The position numbers and the translations under genes were made by a program. The notes beneath the pieces were generated by a model, which saw only the letters and a list, made by a program, of their open reading frames with translations, was not told the DNA's origin and did not search any database. This document shows positions 7,361-14,491 of a DNA stretch of 43,781 nucleotides, in pieces; positions within the stretch are counted from its first letter, which is position 1, and the number at the start of each line of letters is the position of its first letter. This stretch comes from Oscillospiraceae bacterium (GTDB lineage: Bacteria; Bacillota; Clostridia; Oscillospirales; Ruminococcaceae), in assembly GCA_009780025.1 (NCBI GenBank), contig WRAV01000018.1:1-43781 (forward strand), in the 5' to 3' direction.

Positions 7361-8068
7361 GGGAGCCACACCCATCAAGACCATAAGATGCAGAGCCGGT
7401 AGTGTGTGAGCCAATCACCACAAGCCTAGCAATCGTCGTAGGGGCGGGATTCTCCCGCCCGCGGATTTCCATGGGCATTGCATTGGTGGGATCGGTCAAG
7501 GTCCAGGTATTAAGGTCAAGTTCTTAAGATCCAGTTCAAGGCCAAATATTAATTCGCCTACGGGCGAGCATAATGAACCGCTCATGCCGCGGAGGTACTT
7601 ACTTTCTTTGCCTCGCCAAAGAGAAGTAAGCAAAGAAAGGCGACTGGGGGAGTTGTTTGCTCCAAGACCAGCCGCAAACAACTCCCCCAGCCCCCCGCTA
7701 TACGGCCAGGTAAGCAAAAGCCGGAGAGTTTGCTAGTGTGTAATTCTCGCGAGCTCCCGACTTGTCAACAGCGATATGAGTGTCAGCAAGCACCTGTCAG
7801 CGAAAATTCCTTACATCTTTAATCCGCATAGCCGCCGGGTAAGTTTGTCGGTAGCCCAGCGCCCAAATTTCGGCCCTTGACCTCAGCAAGAGGCCGCCTA
7901 CTTGCCTGTGGGGCCGACTCCGTGCGGCGAAACATCCCACCTACTATCCAGAGGCGGAAGGGGGGATAGGGGGTCTTTGCGAGATTTCGCTCCTTATTGT
8001 AACACGACATACAGTTGCCACGTTTATATGCTATAATGCTCTCATGGGAAATTAGGAGGGCATAGCGA
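7361..8068. repeat. Repeat-filled intergenic tract inside the element
   Basis: There is no convincing gene in these 708 bases. At 7437-7464 is the palindrome CGTAGGGGCGGGATTCTCCC followed by GCCCGCGG. The same sequence occurs on the chromosome near 36875, 38314 and 38584. From about 7504 to 7770 runs a longer repeat related to 34211-34470 and, inverted, to 34720-34870. Shared blocks are GCCGCGGAGG, GAAGTAAGCAAA, GCGACTGGGGGAG, CAAACAACTCCCCCAG and AATTCTCGCGAGCTCCCG. The segment 7810-8000 is of unknown nature. A -10 (TATAAT, 8032-8037) for the WYL gene ends the tract. Confidence 0.7.
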
Positions 8069-8971
8069 ATGAAGCTTGACCGCTTGCTGGGAATACTGAC
8101 CGTTTTGCTTCAAACCGAGCGCATAACAGCTCCGGAGCTCGCCGAAAAGTTTGAAGTCAACCGTCGCACCATCGGGCGGGACATTGACGCGCTCTGCCAA
8201 GCGGGCATTCCCATCGTCACCCAGCAAGGCACAGGCGGCGGCATCTCGATAGCCGAAGGTTTCAAACTGGACAAGAGTGTGCTGACAGCTGGGGAGTTGT
8301 CGGGTATTATTGCCGCTCTCAAAGGTATCGGCAGCGTGTCGGAAAGCACCCACATCGAGCGGACGCTGGACAAATTGGGTGCCAACTCGGACGCGGTTGT
8401 GTCCCTGTCCGAGCCGGTGGTCATCGACCTTGCTTCACACTACAAAGGCGATTTGACCGCCAAGATCGAAACCATCAAGCAGGCGATACTCGAACAGCGG
8501 CTAATCGAATTTGACTACCACTACAGCAAAGGCGAGAGCCACCGGCACATAGAGCCATACCTGGTTGCTTTCCAATGGACATCGTGGTATGTGTTCGGGT
8601 TTTGCCTGGAGCGCATGGACTGGCGGATGTTCAAGCTCAATCGCTTATGGAATTTGTTGTCATGTAATGAGCGCTTTACCGCGCGCGATATACCACCCGA
8701 AAAGCGCGATTTCAATAGCAATCTGACCGATGATCGCAAGCTGGTCGCTCTGTTCGATAAATCGGCAAAGTATCTGCTTATCGAAGCCTACGGGCTGGAC
8801 TGCTTCTACGAAACCGCCGAGGGCCTGCACTTTAAAATTGGCTATACTAACCAGAGCTACATGGTTAGCTGGCTGCTTAGCTTTGGTGACAAAGTAAAGG
8901 TGCTAGAGCCCCTCGATATTGCAAGCGAGATAAGAGGCATTGCGAAAAATATGTTGGTGCTCTACTCGTAG
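8069..8971 (+). CDS. YafY-type transcriptional regulator (HTH + WYL domain)
   Basis: 300 residues. The N-terminal DeoR-like helix-turn-helix occupies about 1-60 (LTVLLQTERITAPELAEKFE, then NRRTIGRDIDALCQAG). A WYL sensor domain lies at about 140-230 (LIEFDYHY, HIEPYLVAFQWTSWYVFGFC, FKLNRLWNL), and a C-terminal WCX-like extension follows. AGGAGG lies 11 nt before ATG and TATAAT is at 8032-8037. WYL proteins bind small ligands or nucleic acid and often control stress genes beside them. Here the plus-strand neighbours are GNAT, pyridoxamine-oxidase-like and VOC genes. A partial dyad at 10156-10179 is a candidate target. Confidence 0.88.
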   Translation: MKLDRLLGILTVLLQTERITAPELAEKFEVNRRTIGRDIDALCQAGIPIVTQQGTGGGISIAEGFKLDKSVLTAGELSGIIAALKGIGSVSESTHIERTLDKLGANSDAVVSLSEPVVIDLASHYKGDLTAKIETIKQAILEQRLIEFDYHYSKGESHRHIEPYLVAFQWTSWYVFGFCLERMDWRMFKLNRLWNLLSCNERFTARDIPPEKRDFNSNLTDDRKLVALFDKSAKYLLIEAYGLDCFYETAEGLHFKIGYTNQSYMVSWLLSFGDKVKVLEPLDIASEIRGIAKNMLVLYS

Positions 8972-9018
8972 CATAATATATTTGATGCAAACAGAAATTT
9001 TTGACGTGGAGAACTGCC

Positions 9019-9549
9019 GTGAATATTGAAACAAAAAGACTGAGCATTACCGAATTGACGCCTGATATGGCGAAAAGTGTCCACCTAAACTCGCTTGATA
9101 ACGACAACCGCCGCTTTGTGCCGGACGAAGTTTTTAAGACAATGAAGGCCGCGGAAAAAGCGGTGGCTACTCTAATTTCATATTACGGTCAGCCATCGAA
9201 GCCGCAAGTTTACGCTATCTTGCTGAAAGAGAATGGACAGCAAATCGGTCACGTGCAAGCTGTGCCGATTAAAGGTGAATGGGAAATCGGCTATCACATT
9301 GCGAAAACATTTGCGAAGAAAGGCTATGCTACAGAAGCGGTGCAAGCCTTTCTGCCTGAAATTATGGAAAGACTCGGCATTGCTGAAATCTACGGCATTT
9401 GTCACGCCGACAATATCGCATCAAGAAAAGTATTGGAGAAGTGTGGCTTTTATTTAATAGAACAACCGAAAACGTTATTTAAACTTCTGTGCAGCAAATT
9501 GACTTTTATGCGGCGTTGGCACAGACTTTCCTACGTTCTACAGATATAA
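9019..9549 (+). CDS. GNAT-family N-acetyltransferase (RimJ/RimL-like)
   Basis: 176 residues from GTG 9019, chosen because GTGGAG lies 7 nt upstream; a TTG at 9001 would place the ribosome site inside the gene. The opening NIETKRLSITELTPDM and the acetyl-CoA motif A region (EWEIGYHIAKTFAKKGYATE, followed by the alpha-3 helix) are typical of the RimJ/RimL group, as is the closing NIASRKVLEKCGF. The C-terminal 30 residues (KTLFKLLCSKLTFMRRWHRL) are basic and atypical. The substrate is unknown. It follows the WYL gene by 47 nt. Confidence 0.85.
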   Translation: MNIETKRLSITELTPDMAKSVHLNSLDNDNRRFVPDEVFKTMKAAEKAVATLISYYGQPSKPQVYAILLKENGQQIGHVQAVPIKGEWEIGYHIAKTFAKKGYATEAVQAFLPEIMERLGIAEIYGICHADNIASRKVLEKCGFYLIEQPKTLFKLLCSKLTFMRRWHRLSYVLQI

Positions 9550-9630
9550 AATGATATATAACACTGTCGCTAACAGGACACGCTATTGTTTTGTTTCTTA
9601 TGGTAGCCTAAAAGCCAAGGAGAGAAAAGC

Positions 9631-10053
9631 ATGAACACTAAATTGTTTAAAAAAGCAAATGAAATGATTAGAACCTTTGCATATGCTAGTTTTGGTGTAA
9701 TAGACGAAAACGGATCCCCTTCCGTTTCGGCGATATCGCTCCAAAACCCTGAGAACATTTCTCAACTCTACTTCACCACAACTATGGACTCAAACAAGAG
9801 GAAGCGTCTTCAGAAAAATAATAAAGCAAGTATTAACTGCTATACGAGCATGAATAATATAACCCTTGTTGGTGAAACGGAAATCTTTTCTGACCAAGAA
9901 GCAAAGAGCAAGTATTGGCAAGAGTGGGTTCGGCTCGGGGCAGACGTATATCCAGGTGGCGTATCTGACCCGAATTACTGTTTTGTCAGATTCACTACCA
10001 AGCGGGTATCTTTATGGATCGATGACGAAGGTGCAGAACTTACGCTAGATTAG
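9631..10053 (+). CDS. Pyridoxamine 5'-phosphate oxidase-like flavin-binding protein
   Basis: 140 residues. The split-barrel fold begins KKANEMIRTFAYASFGVIDE and continues with GSPSVSAISLQNPENI. YFTTTMDSNKRKRLQKNNKA is the usual phosphate-binding stretch, and the C-terminal strand is VRFTTKRVSLWIDDEG. Members bind FMN or F420 and reduce or oxidise small substrates, and the specific reaction cannot be told. AAGGAG lies about 9 nt before ATG 9631. It is a paralogue of the gene at 10224, which shares the organisation and the DPNYC.V(K/R)FTTKR ending. Confidence 0.85.
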   Translation: MNTKLFKKANEMIRTFAYASFGVIDENGSPSVSAISLQNPENISQLYFTTTMDSNKRKRLQKNNKASINCYTSMNNITLVGETEIFSDQEAKSKYWQEWVRLGADVYPGGVSDPNYCFVRFTTKRVSLWIDDEGAELTLD

Positions 10054-10155
10054 CAAAAGGGAAAACCATATTAGATATAGAATAATTTTGTGATAAATCC
10101 GTTTGCTATAGTAGTTATTGCTCTCAAACAAAGTGCAGCGAATATATATTTTCAA

Positions 10156-10179
10156 AACAGGACATACTGCTGTCGCGTT
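10156..10179 (+). promoter_or_regulatory. Imperfect dyad upstream of the second oxidase-like gene
   Basis: AACAGGACA and TGTCGCGTT form an inverted repeat with a 6-nt spacer (7 of 9 positions pair). It lies 45 nt before ATG 10224. The same AACAGGACA half-site recurs at 9573-9581, 50 nt before the first paralogue. This suggests one regulator, perhaps the WYL protein at 8069, controls both. That assignment is inference. Confidence 0.35.
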
Positions 10180-10223
10180 TAGTGTAGTACTATAGTTGTA
10201 CCAAAACAACTGGAGGAGTAACT

Positions 10224-10658
10224 ATGAAGCATGAAATTATCGCGAAAGCAAACGAAATCGTTGCAAAGAACTCTGTTATGGGCGGCGAGTACACCGGGCA
10301 AATCTGTACACTAGCGCTAATTGACGAGGACGGCTTTCCTACCGCATCCGTTTTAGCCCCATCGAGATCCAACGGCATTGAGTGGCTGACACTGTGTACG
10401 CTACTTACTGGAAATAGTGCAAAGAGGAGCGCAAACTGTAACCGTGCCAGCGTCAGTTTCGGTACTACCGAGCATTGCGTTAACTTGGTTGGTGAAATCG
10501 AAGTGCTTACATCTCCCGAGGTAAAGCGCGAGATGTGGTACGATGGGCTTAGCCACCACTGCACAGGCCCGGATGACCCAAACTACTGTGTGCTTAAGTT
10601 TACAACAAAGCGATACAAGCTCATGATCGACGGAGAAGAAGTGGCGGGCACTCTATAA
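10224..10658 (+). CDS. Pyridoxamine 5'-phosphate oxidase-like protein (second paralogue)
   Basis: 144 residues. It has IIAKANEIVAKNSVMGGEYT at the start, then LALIDEDGFPTASVLAPSRS, a Lys/Arg-rich phosphate-binding stretch (GNSAKRSANCNRASV) and the ending DPNYCVLKFTTKRYKLMIDG. GGAGGAG lies 8 nt before ATG. Fold and probable flavin binding are as for 9631, and the two are recognisable homologues, suggesting tandem duplication. It begins a tightly spaced run of genes, with the next start 18 nt after this stop. Confidence 0.85.
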   Translation: MKHEIIAKANEIVAKNSVMGGEYTGQICTLALIDEDGFPTASVLAPSRSNGIEWLTLCTLLTGNSAKRSANCNRASVSFGTTEHCVNLVGEIEVLTSPEVKREMWYDGLSHHCTGPDDPNYCVLKFTTKRYKLMIDGEEVAGTL

Positions 10659-10676
10659 AAAACGGAGGAACTTGCG

Positions 10677-11111
10677 ATGATAAAAGTTATTGAGCCAATT
10701 TTGATATTTACAGGACAAGCCGGCCAAGCGATAGAGCTGTACAAAAAAGCTTTCGGCGCACAGGTTAAGGTTCACATGCTATACTCGGATGCTGACCCAA
10801 AGGACTTACAGTATAAAGATGAGCACAAAAATTTTGTTTACCACGCGCAGCTAAAAATCGGCAATCAAATTATTATGATTGCCGATGATTGCGACGTTGG
10901 GGCAAGTGGTGGCAATCAAAGCAAGTCATTTTCGATAGACCTTGTAGTGCAATTTGACTGCGACGATGAGCTAAAGGCGGCTTGCGAGCTGCTGTCCGAG
11001 GGCGGTACAGTTACCGAGCCTTTATGCAGCCCAACATTTTGTTCATTATCTGTTGCCCTGATTGACAAATTTGGCGGTCGCTGGCAGCTTATGAGCGGGT
11101 ACGAAGGATAG
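10677..11111 (+). CDS. PhnB-like VOC (glyoxalase-fold) protein
   Basis: 144 residues. It has the PhnB/3-demethylubiquinone-methyltransferase-like pattern: ILIFTGQAGQAIELYKKAFG at the start, NFVYHAQLKIGNQIIMIADD in the middle, and a final KFGGRWQLMSGYEG. VOC proteins of this subgroup are structural relatives of glyoxalases, but many have no known reaction. It is one of three paralogues in this cluster (also 11998 and 12477), and the last six residues are identical to those of the third. CGGAGGAAC gives a good ribosome site. Confidence 0.85.
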   Translation: MIKVIEPILIFTGQAGQAIELYKKAFGAQVKVHMLYSDADPKDLQYKDEHKNFVYHAQLKIGNQIIMIADDCDVGASGGNQSKSFSIDLVVQFDCDDELKAACELLSEGGTVTEPLCSPTFCSLSVALIDKFGGRWQLMSGYEG

Positions 11112-11123
11112 GAGGCGGGTATA

Positions 11124-11510
11124 GTGAAAAACTACCCCTGGCTCGAGCAATATTTGCTTTCGAAACCCGGTGCGACCAAAGACTATAAAGTGGAATGGGA
11201 CTGGCATCGCTACATGATAGCGGATAAAATGTTTGCTGCAATTACTTGCCCATCGGACAAGCACAACCCGATGTACGCGGGCAAAGACATCATCAGCATG
11301 AAAAGCGACCCGATGATGTCCGAGCTGTTGCGGGAAAACCACCCTGAGTATATCTTGCCTGGATTTTACTGCGGCAAGCTCAACTGGAACTCGGTGGACT
11401 TGGGCGGTGACGTGCCGGAAGAAACCTTAAAGCAAATGATTGACGACAGCTATCGGCTAGTTTTCGCGGGGCTCACCAAAAAGCTGCAAAAAGAAATATT
11501 AGGGGAATAA
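11124..11510 (+). CDS. MmcQ/YjbR-family protein
   Basis: 128 residues. It begins NYPWLEQYLLSKPGATKDYK with the family segment WDWHRYMIADKMFAAI, and has MYAGKDIISMKSDPMMSELL and a closing MIDDSYRLVFAGLTKK. This is the YjbR double-wing fold, with a CyaY-like topology, often annotated as DNA-binding although the biochemical role is not settled. The start codon is probably GTG 11124 (ATAGTGAAAAAC) with GGAGG upstream. It lies between a VOC gene and the frameshifted Cys-rich gene, all in one direction. Confidence 0.85.
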   Translation: MKNYPWLEQYLLSKPGATKDYKVEWDWHRYMIADKMFAAITCPSDKHNPMYAGKDIISMKSDPMMSELLRENHPEYILPGFYCGKLNWNSVDLGGDVPEETLKQMIDDSYRLVFAGLTKKLQKEILGE

Positions 11511-11514
11511 CAAC

Positions 11515-11995
11515 ATGAAAGAAAAAATCACATTCGAGCAGTTCTTGGGGACAGTAGAAACCGAGTACCAGCTTGTTTGTCGGGGATTTGCACAACTACT
11601 TGATGGACAGCGGCTGCAAAGTGACATTCGAGGAAAAGAAGAGCGGTTATCTCGCGTCCTTCAAGTGCGGAAAGCCGCCAAGAGCGATTGCGAATTTTGT
11701 GTTCCGCAAGGATGGGATGTTAGTGCGAATCTATGGCGAACACACAGGCGGGTACAGCGATTTCTTGAACACGCTGCCCACCGAGATGGTGAAGTCAATC
11801 GAGAGTGCCTCACTCTGCAAACAACTCGATCACGGTGGTTGCAGCCCCAAGTGCCGCGGCTATGATTTTACAATCGGCAGCGAGCGGTTTCAAAAGTGCA
11901 GGTATAATTGCTTCGAGTTTCTGGTTACGAGCGAAAGCAGCGCTTTCATAAAATCATTTCTAGAAAATGAACTCAGAGAAAGGGCGGCAGTATAA
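11515..11995 (+). pseudogene. Frameshifted paralogue of the Cys-rich protein at 2686
   Basis: The first 19 codons from ATG 11515 (KITFEQFLGTVETEYQ) continue the homology only if the frame moves by one base near 11569-11574. After that LFVGDLHNYLMDSGCKVTFE to the stop at 11995 matches. With that shift the join aligns gap-free with IPFSDFL...AFINQLHAYL of the paralogue. The TAG at 11555 closes the second frame upstream, and the first frame runs on with unrelated sequence to 11865. The core keeps the Cys pattern (CKQLDHGGCSPKCRGYDF, then FQKCRYNC). It is either a one-base insertion making a pseudogene, a sequencing error in CAGCTTGTTTGTC, or a programmed shift; there is no strong slippery site. 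A TTG start at 11573 could express a shorter protein. Confidence 0.72.
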
Positions 11996-11997
11996 AC

Positions 11998-12435
11998 ATG
12001 AGCCACGAATCATATCCTTTGGTTGTTCCAAGGCTGCAATTTGGCGGCCAATGTGCCGAGGCGTTGGAATTGTATCAAAAAGTCTTCGGAGCAACAGTAA
12101 AAGACAAAATTCTTTTTTCACAAGCAAACCCAAGTGATTTTCAATACACAGGAAAAGAAAAAGACAATCTCATTTATTATGCCGAATTGATGATTGGCAA
12201 GCACATGGTAATGATGCACGATGATGCAGATGGCATAATGTATAACGGTCGCCCCAGTGCGACCGCCCTTTGTGTTAGCTTTGACTCGGAACAGAAGGCA
12301 AGGGCGGCATATGAGCTTCTCTTGGATGGAGCGAGCATTCTTATGCCAATCACAAGCACATCATATGGCGTATTTGAGGTTTCGCTTTCGGACAAGTTTG
12401 GAGTCCAGTGGGATTTGTACTTTGGGGATGCCTAA
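11998..12435 (+). CDS. PhnB-like VOC protein (second paralogue)
   Basis: 145 residues. PRLQFGGQCAEALELYQKVF opens the first beta-alpha-beta module. Then come NLIYYAELMIGKHMVMMHDD, SVSFDSEQKARAAYELL-type helices and the ending DKFGVQWDLYFGD. It has the same fold and pattern as the genes at 10677 and 12477 but is more diverged. It starts 2 nt after the frameshifted gene's stop, so it belongs to the same transcript. The substrate is unknown. Confidence 0.84.
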   Translation: MSHESYPLVVPRLQFGGQCAEALELYQKVFGATVKDKILFSQANPSDFQYTGKEKDNLIYYAELMIGKHMVMMHDDADGIMYNGRPSATALCVSFDSEQKARAAYELLLDGASILMPITSTSYGVFEVSLSDKFGVQWDLYFGDA

Positions 12436-12476
12436 GTAGAAAAGTAACCACAAAGAAGCCGGAGGAGGAATATTTT

Positions 12477-12914
12477 ATGATAAGGTTCACACCAAGCATA
12501 GGCTTCACAGGGCAATGCGCTGGGGCGATTGAGCTATACAAAAAAGCCTTTGGCGCGAAAGTTATAGAAAAAGTGCTTTTCTCAGCTCCTGTTGCGAAGG
12601 AGAATGGCTACAAATGCAAAAGCGGAGAAGAGGACTATATTTACTACTGCGAGCTTCTTGTCGGAGAGCAGGTCTTCACAATGGCCGATGATTCGATGGA
12701 TATTTTGGATAAGGAGAATCCGGGGAATACGCGCCGGTTGGGGCTCTTGATGCACTTTGACTGCGCAGATGAGTTAAAGGCGGCTTGCGAACTTTTAGCT
12801 GATGGCGGCAAGGTTTTAGCCCCAATACACAGCACAACATACTGCTCCGCGTATGTCGTTGTTGAGGATAAATTTGGCATTGGCTGGGAGCTTATGAGTG
12901 GGTACGAGGGATAG
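12477..12914 (+). CDS. PhnB-like VOC protein (third paralogue)
   Basis: 145 residues from ATG 12477, which has GGAGGAGG 6-9 nt upstream; a start at 12408 would overlap the previous gene and add an unrelated 23-residue leader. It begins IRFTPSIGFTGQCAGAIELY and has EDYIYYCELLVGEQVFTMAD and the terminal KFGIGWELMSGYEG. It is closest to the paralogue at 10677 (same ELKAACELL.GG and LMSGYEG endings). It is the last gene of the plus-strand cluster, followed by an inverted-repeat element. Confidence 0.85.
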   Translation: MIRFTPSIGFTGQCAGAIELYKKAFGAKVIEKVLFSAPVAKENGYKCKSGEEDYIYYCELLVGEQVFTMADDSMDILDKENPGNTRRLGLLMHFDCADELKAACELLADGGKVLAPIHSTTYCSAYVVVEDKFGIGWELMSGYEG

Positions 12915-12961
12915 AGCGGCTTAGCCGTAAAGTATAAGCTACTATTCAAGAACTAGACGCA

Positions 12962-13105
12962 GATTCGATAGATTGTGAGATTATACTTGTTTCACTTCAA
13001 AAGAAGAACCCTTTTGAAGCTGCGGCAAAGGGCAGCCGCAGTCAGCGCTGCGCGCTGGAAAGCCCGTATATACGCCATTAACGGCTATTCACAATCTATC
13101 GAATC
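12962..13105. repeat. 144-bp MITE-like element with 17-bp perfect terminal inverted repeats
   Basis: GATTCGATAGATTGTGA (12962-12978) is matched exactly in reverse complement at 13089-13105. Inside are a second perfect inverted repeat (CTTCAAAAG 12995-13003 with CTTTTGAAG 13011-13019) and a 43-bp block, 13035-13077, repeated at 19113-19155. There is no coding capacity and no obvious target duplication. It sits between converging genes, so it may also act as a bidirectional terminator. Confidence 0.6.
13035..13077. repeat. 43-bp dispersed repeat, copy 1
   Basis: It begins GCCGCAGTCAGCGCTGCG and ends TATACGCCA. It differs from the copy at 19113-19155 by 3 of 43 bases. Both copies are in non-coding parts of the element. 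Confidence 0.7.
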
Positions 13106-13148
13106 TTTTATTTGGTATGGCCACTTTTGAAGTGGAATGCCTACATCT

Positions 13149-13646
13149 CTAATTGGCTAAAGCACTATCCCTGATAACTTGTCTCAAAAATCTCTCTATC
13201 GGCTGACCATCTGCAAACTCTGAAATGCGCTCAATTTCTTCTGCTGTGAAAGTGATATTTATGCTGACTGTCTCTGGCAAAGGTGGGTATGGCATCACGC
13301 AATATATGTAGTGGAAATGAGGAAATGCAAAACCGCGCTGATGTCTGGAAACGGCCCACTGGCTGACGAGATGCCCATTATAGTATAGCGGCTCAGACGA
13401 TTGAAAAATCCATCCTCTGTATCCATGCCGATCTTTGACAAATTGAAAATCCATGCGCTCAACATTATAGCCCTGCCTGCTCAATTCTCTTCTGATGGCT
13501 TCAGGTCTTTCGTCCGGCAACAATGGGCTGATAATCAAGAGAAGCAAAATAAATAGTGTCAATGCTGCAACAACGATAACGTCCCTCTTTTCGATTTTAC
13601 CTTTCGCGGAGTTATACCATACAGCTACTGCGTGACCGGTTTTCAT
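13149..13646 (-). CDS. Hypothetical single-pass membrane protein
   Basis: 165 residues from ATG 13646 with GGAGG 7 nt upstream. One strong membrane helix lies at about 24-44 (VIVVAALTLFILLLLIISPL). A positive N-side (KGKIEKR) precedes it and a soluble domain of about 120 residues follows, probably outside the cell. The domain has many aromatics (FPHFHYIYCVMPYPPLPETV) and ends in a helical segment (FTAEEIERISEFADGQPIER). I do not recognise the family. It is monocistronic and convergent to the VOC cluster. Confidence 0.6.
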   Translation of the reverse strand: MKTGHAVAVWYNSAKGKIEKRDVIVVAALTLFILLLLIISPLLPDERPEAIRRELSRQGYNVERMDFQFVKDRHGYRGWIFQSSEPLYYNGHLVSQWAVSRHQRGFAFPHFHYIYCVMPYPPLPETVSINITFTAEEIERISEFADGQPIERFLRQVIRDSALAN

Positions 13647-13761
13647 AGGTTATCCTCCAGTTGTTAAACAGTTATGCAACTTTATTATAATACAATAAAG
13701 CGTGCAAAAACACAACTGTATCTTAACGGTTGCTATATAATATTTTTGGTTTGTTTGCTAT

Positions 13762-13797
13762 CTTATATTTAACGGTTATATAAGGGTTAAATATAAG
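13762..13797 (+). promoter_or_regulatory. 12-bp inverted repeat upstream of small RHH gene (probable operator)
   Basis: CTTATATTTAAC (13762-13773) and its exact reverse complement GTTAAATATAAG (13786-13797) are separated by 12 nt. The right arm runs into the ribosome site. A direct repeat TTAACGGTT also occurs at 13723-13731 and 13769-13777. Ribbon-helix-helix proteins usually bind such sites in their own promoter; autoregulation is inferred. Confidence 0.5.
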
Positions 13798-13807
13798 GAG
13801 AAAAAGT

Positions 13808-13981
13808 ATGCCCACCAACAAATCACAGTTTACTTTCAATTTAGACGATGAATATTTACAAAAGATGCGTTATATAGCTAAGCAAGACACAAGGAGCTTG
13901 AGCAACCTGTTGGAACACCTCTGCAAACTGCACATAGAGCAATACGAAAAAGAATATGGAGAAATAAGGATTACGGAATAA
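13808..13981 (+). CDS. Small ribbon-helix-helix (Arc/MetJ-like) protein
   Basis: 57 residues, starting ATG 13808 after AAGGAG and ending TAA 13979-13981. The N-terminal strand QFTFNLDDEYLQKMRYIAK and the following helices (DTRSLSNLLEHLCKLHIEQY) fit a ribbon-helix-helix DNA-binding dimer: an alternating hydrophobic/polar strand, then SLSNLL at the turn. The charged tail is short. An operator-like repeat lies immediately upstream and a strong hairpin downstream (14064-14103). It is upstream of the first recombinase module, and a role in its control is possible but not shown. Confidence 0.65.
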   Translation: MPTNKSQFTFNLDDEYLQKMRYIAKQDTRSLSNLLEHLCKLHIEQYEKEYGEIRITE

Positions 13982-14063
13982 CGTTCCGACCAACCTTCTT
14001 TTGGATGTAAGTCGTATTTATTCAAGGGTTCTTGACAGGCAGGTAAATAATATTTGCAGATAC

Positions 14064-14103
14064 AAAGCAGGGAGAGTGGTGTGCAAACTACTCTCCCTGC
14101 TTT
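14064..14103 (+). terminator. Strong hairpin, probable terminator
   Basis: AAAGCAGGGAGAGT pairs exactly with ACTCTCCCTGCTTT across a 12-nt loop, and further pairing is possible inside the loop. It is followed by GCTATTTACATTTTT. It ends the small RHH transcription unit 82 nt after its stop and separates it from the recombinase module. Confidence 0.65.
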
Positions 14104-14242
14104 GCTATTTACATTTTTACACCAGCAGAATCAAATTCTCCTGTCCAGAATATATAGAAGAACAACACGCTTTCAAAAGTTATAGCAGACAGGCAAGAAT
14201 CGACAGTCTCTTTCATAGAGCTTTATGGGGGAGGTGAGCAGG

Positions 14243-14491
14243 GTGACTGATAAAAAAGCAAGATTTTTACAGGCAGAAAATGAAGTGGAAATCGAACATA
14301 ACACCGTGCCTGAGTTTTTGATTTTGTATCAAAAAGCCGTTCTGCTAGCCTTAAAAGAGCAAGGCGCTATCAATGACTTGCAGTGCCAATTGTGTATAGA
14401 CAGACTGACCCCACAGCTCCGAAAGTCAGCGCACTGGTCAGGTGCCCATGCAGGTGATATGATTCCTGCGAATGGGGATGACAAATGCTAA
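14243..14491 (+). CDS. Small recombinase-associated protein (module 1)
   Basis: 82 residues from GTG 14243, preferred because GGGGGAGG lies 8 nt upstream; ATG 14225 would place that site within the gene. The recognisable core is EFLILYQKAVLLALKEQGAI followed by NDLQCQLCIDRL, an amphipathic helical segment. The gene at 22454 has the same kind of core (EFHTLYLRAIFASLQRRGLI, then TTEQRNAALTEI) in the same place before the second recombinase. The stop overlaps the recombinase start (ATGCTAA), so the two should be translationally coupled. A role as recombination partner or directionality factor is speculation. Confidence 0.7.
   Translation: MTDKKARFLQAENEVEIEHNTVPEFLILYQKAVLLALKEQGAINDLQCQLCIDRLTPQLRKSAHWSGAHAGDMIPANGDDKC

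Noticed and set aside
7819-8010. 63-codon minus-strand frame
   Set aside because: No ribosome site or recognisable motif, in a repeat-filled tract; probably chance.
14001-14237. 78-codon plus-strand frame before module 1
   Set aside because: It spans the terminator hairpin at 14064-14103 and has no start signal or family resemblance.
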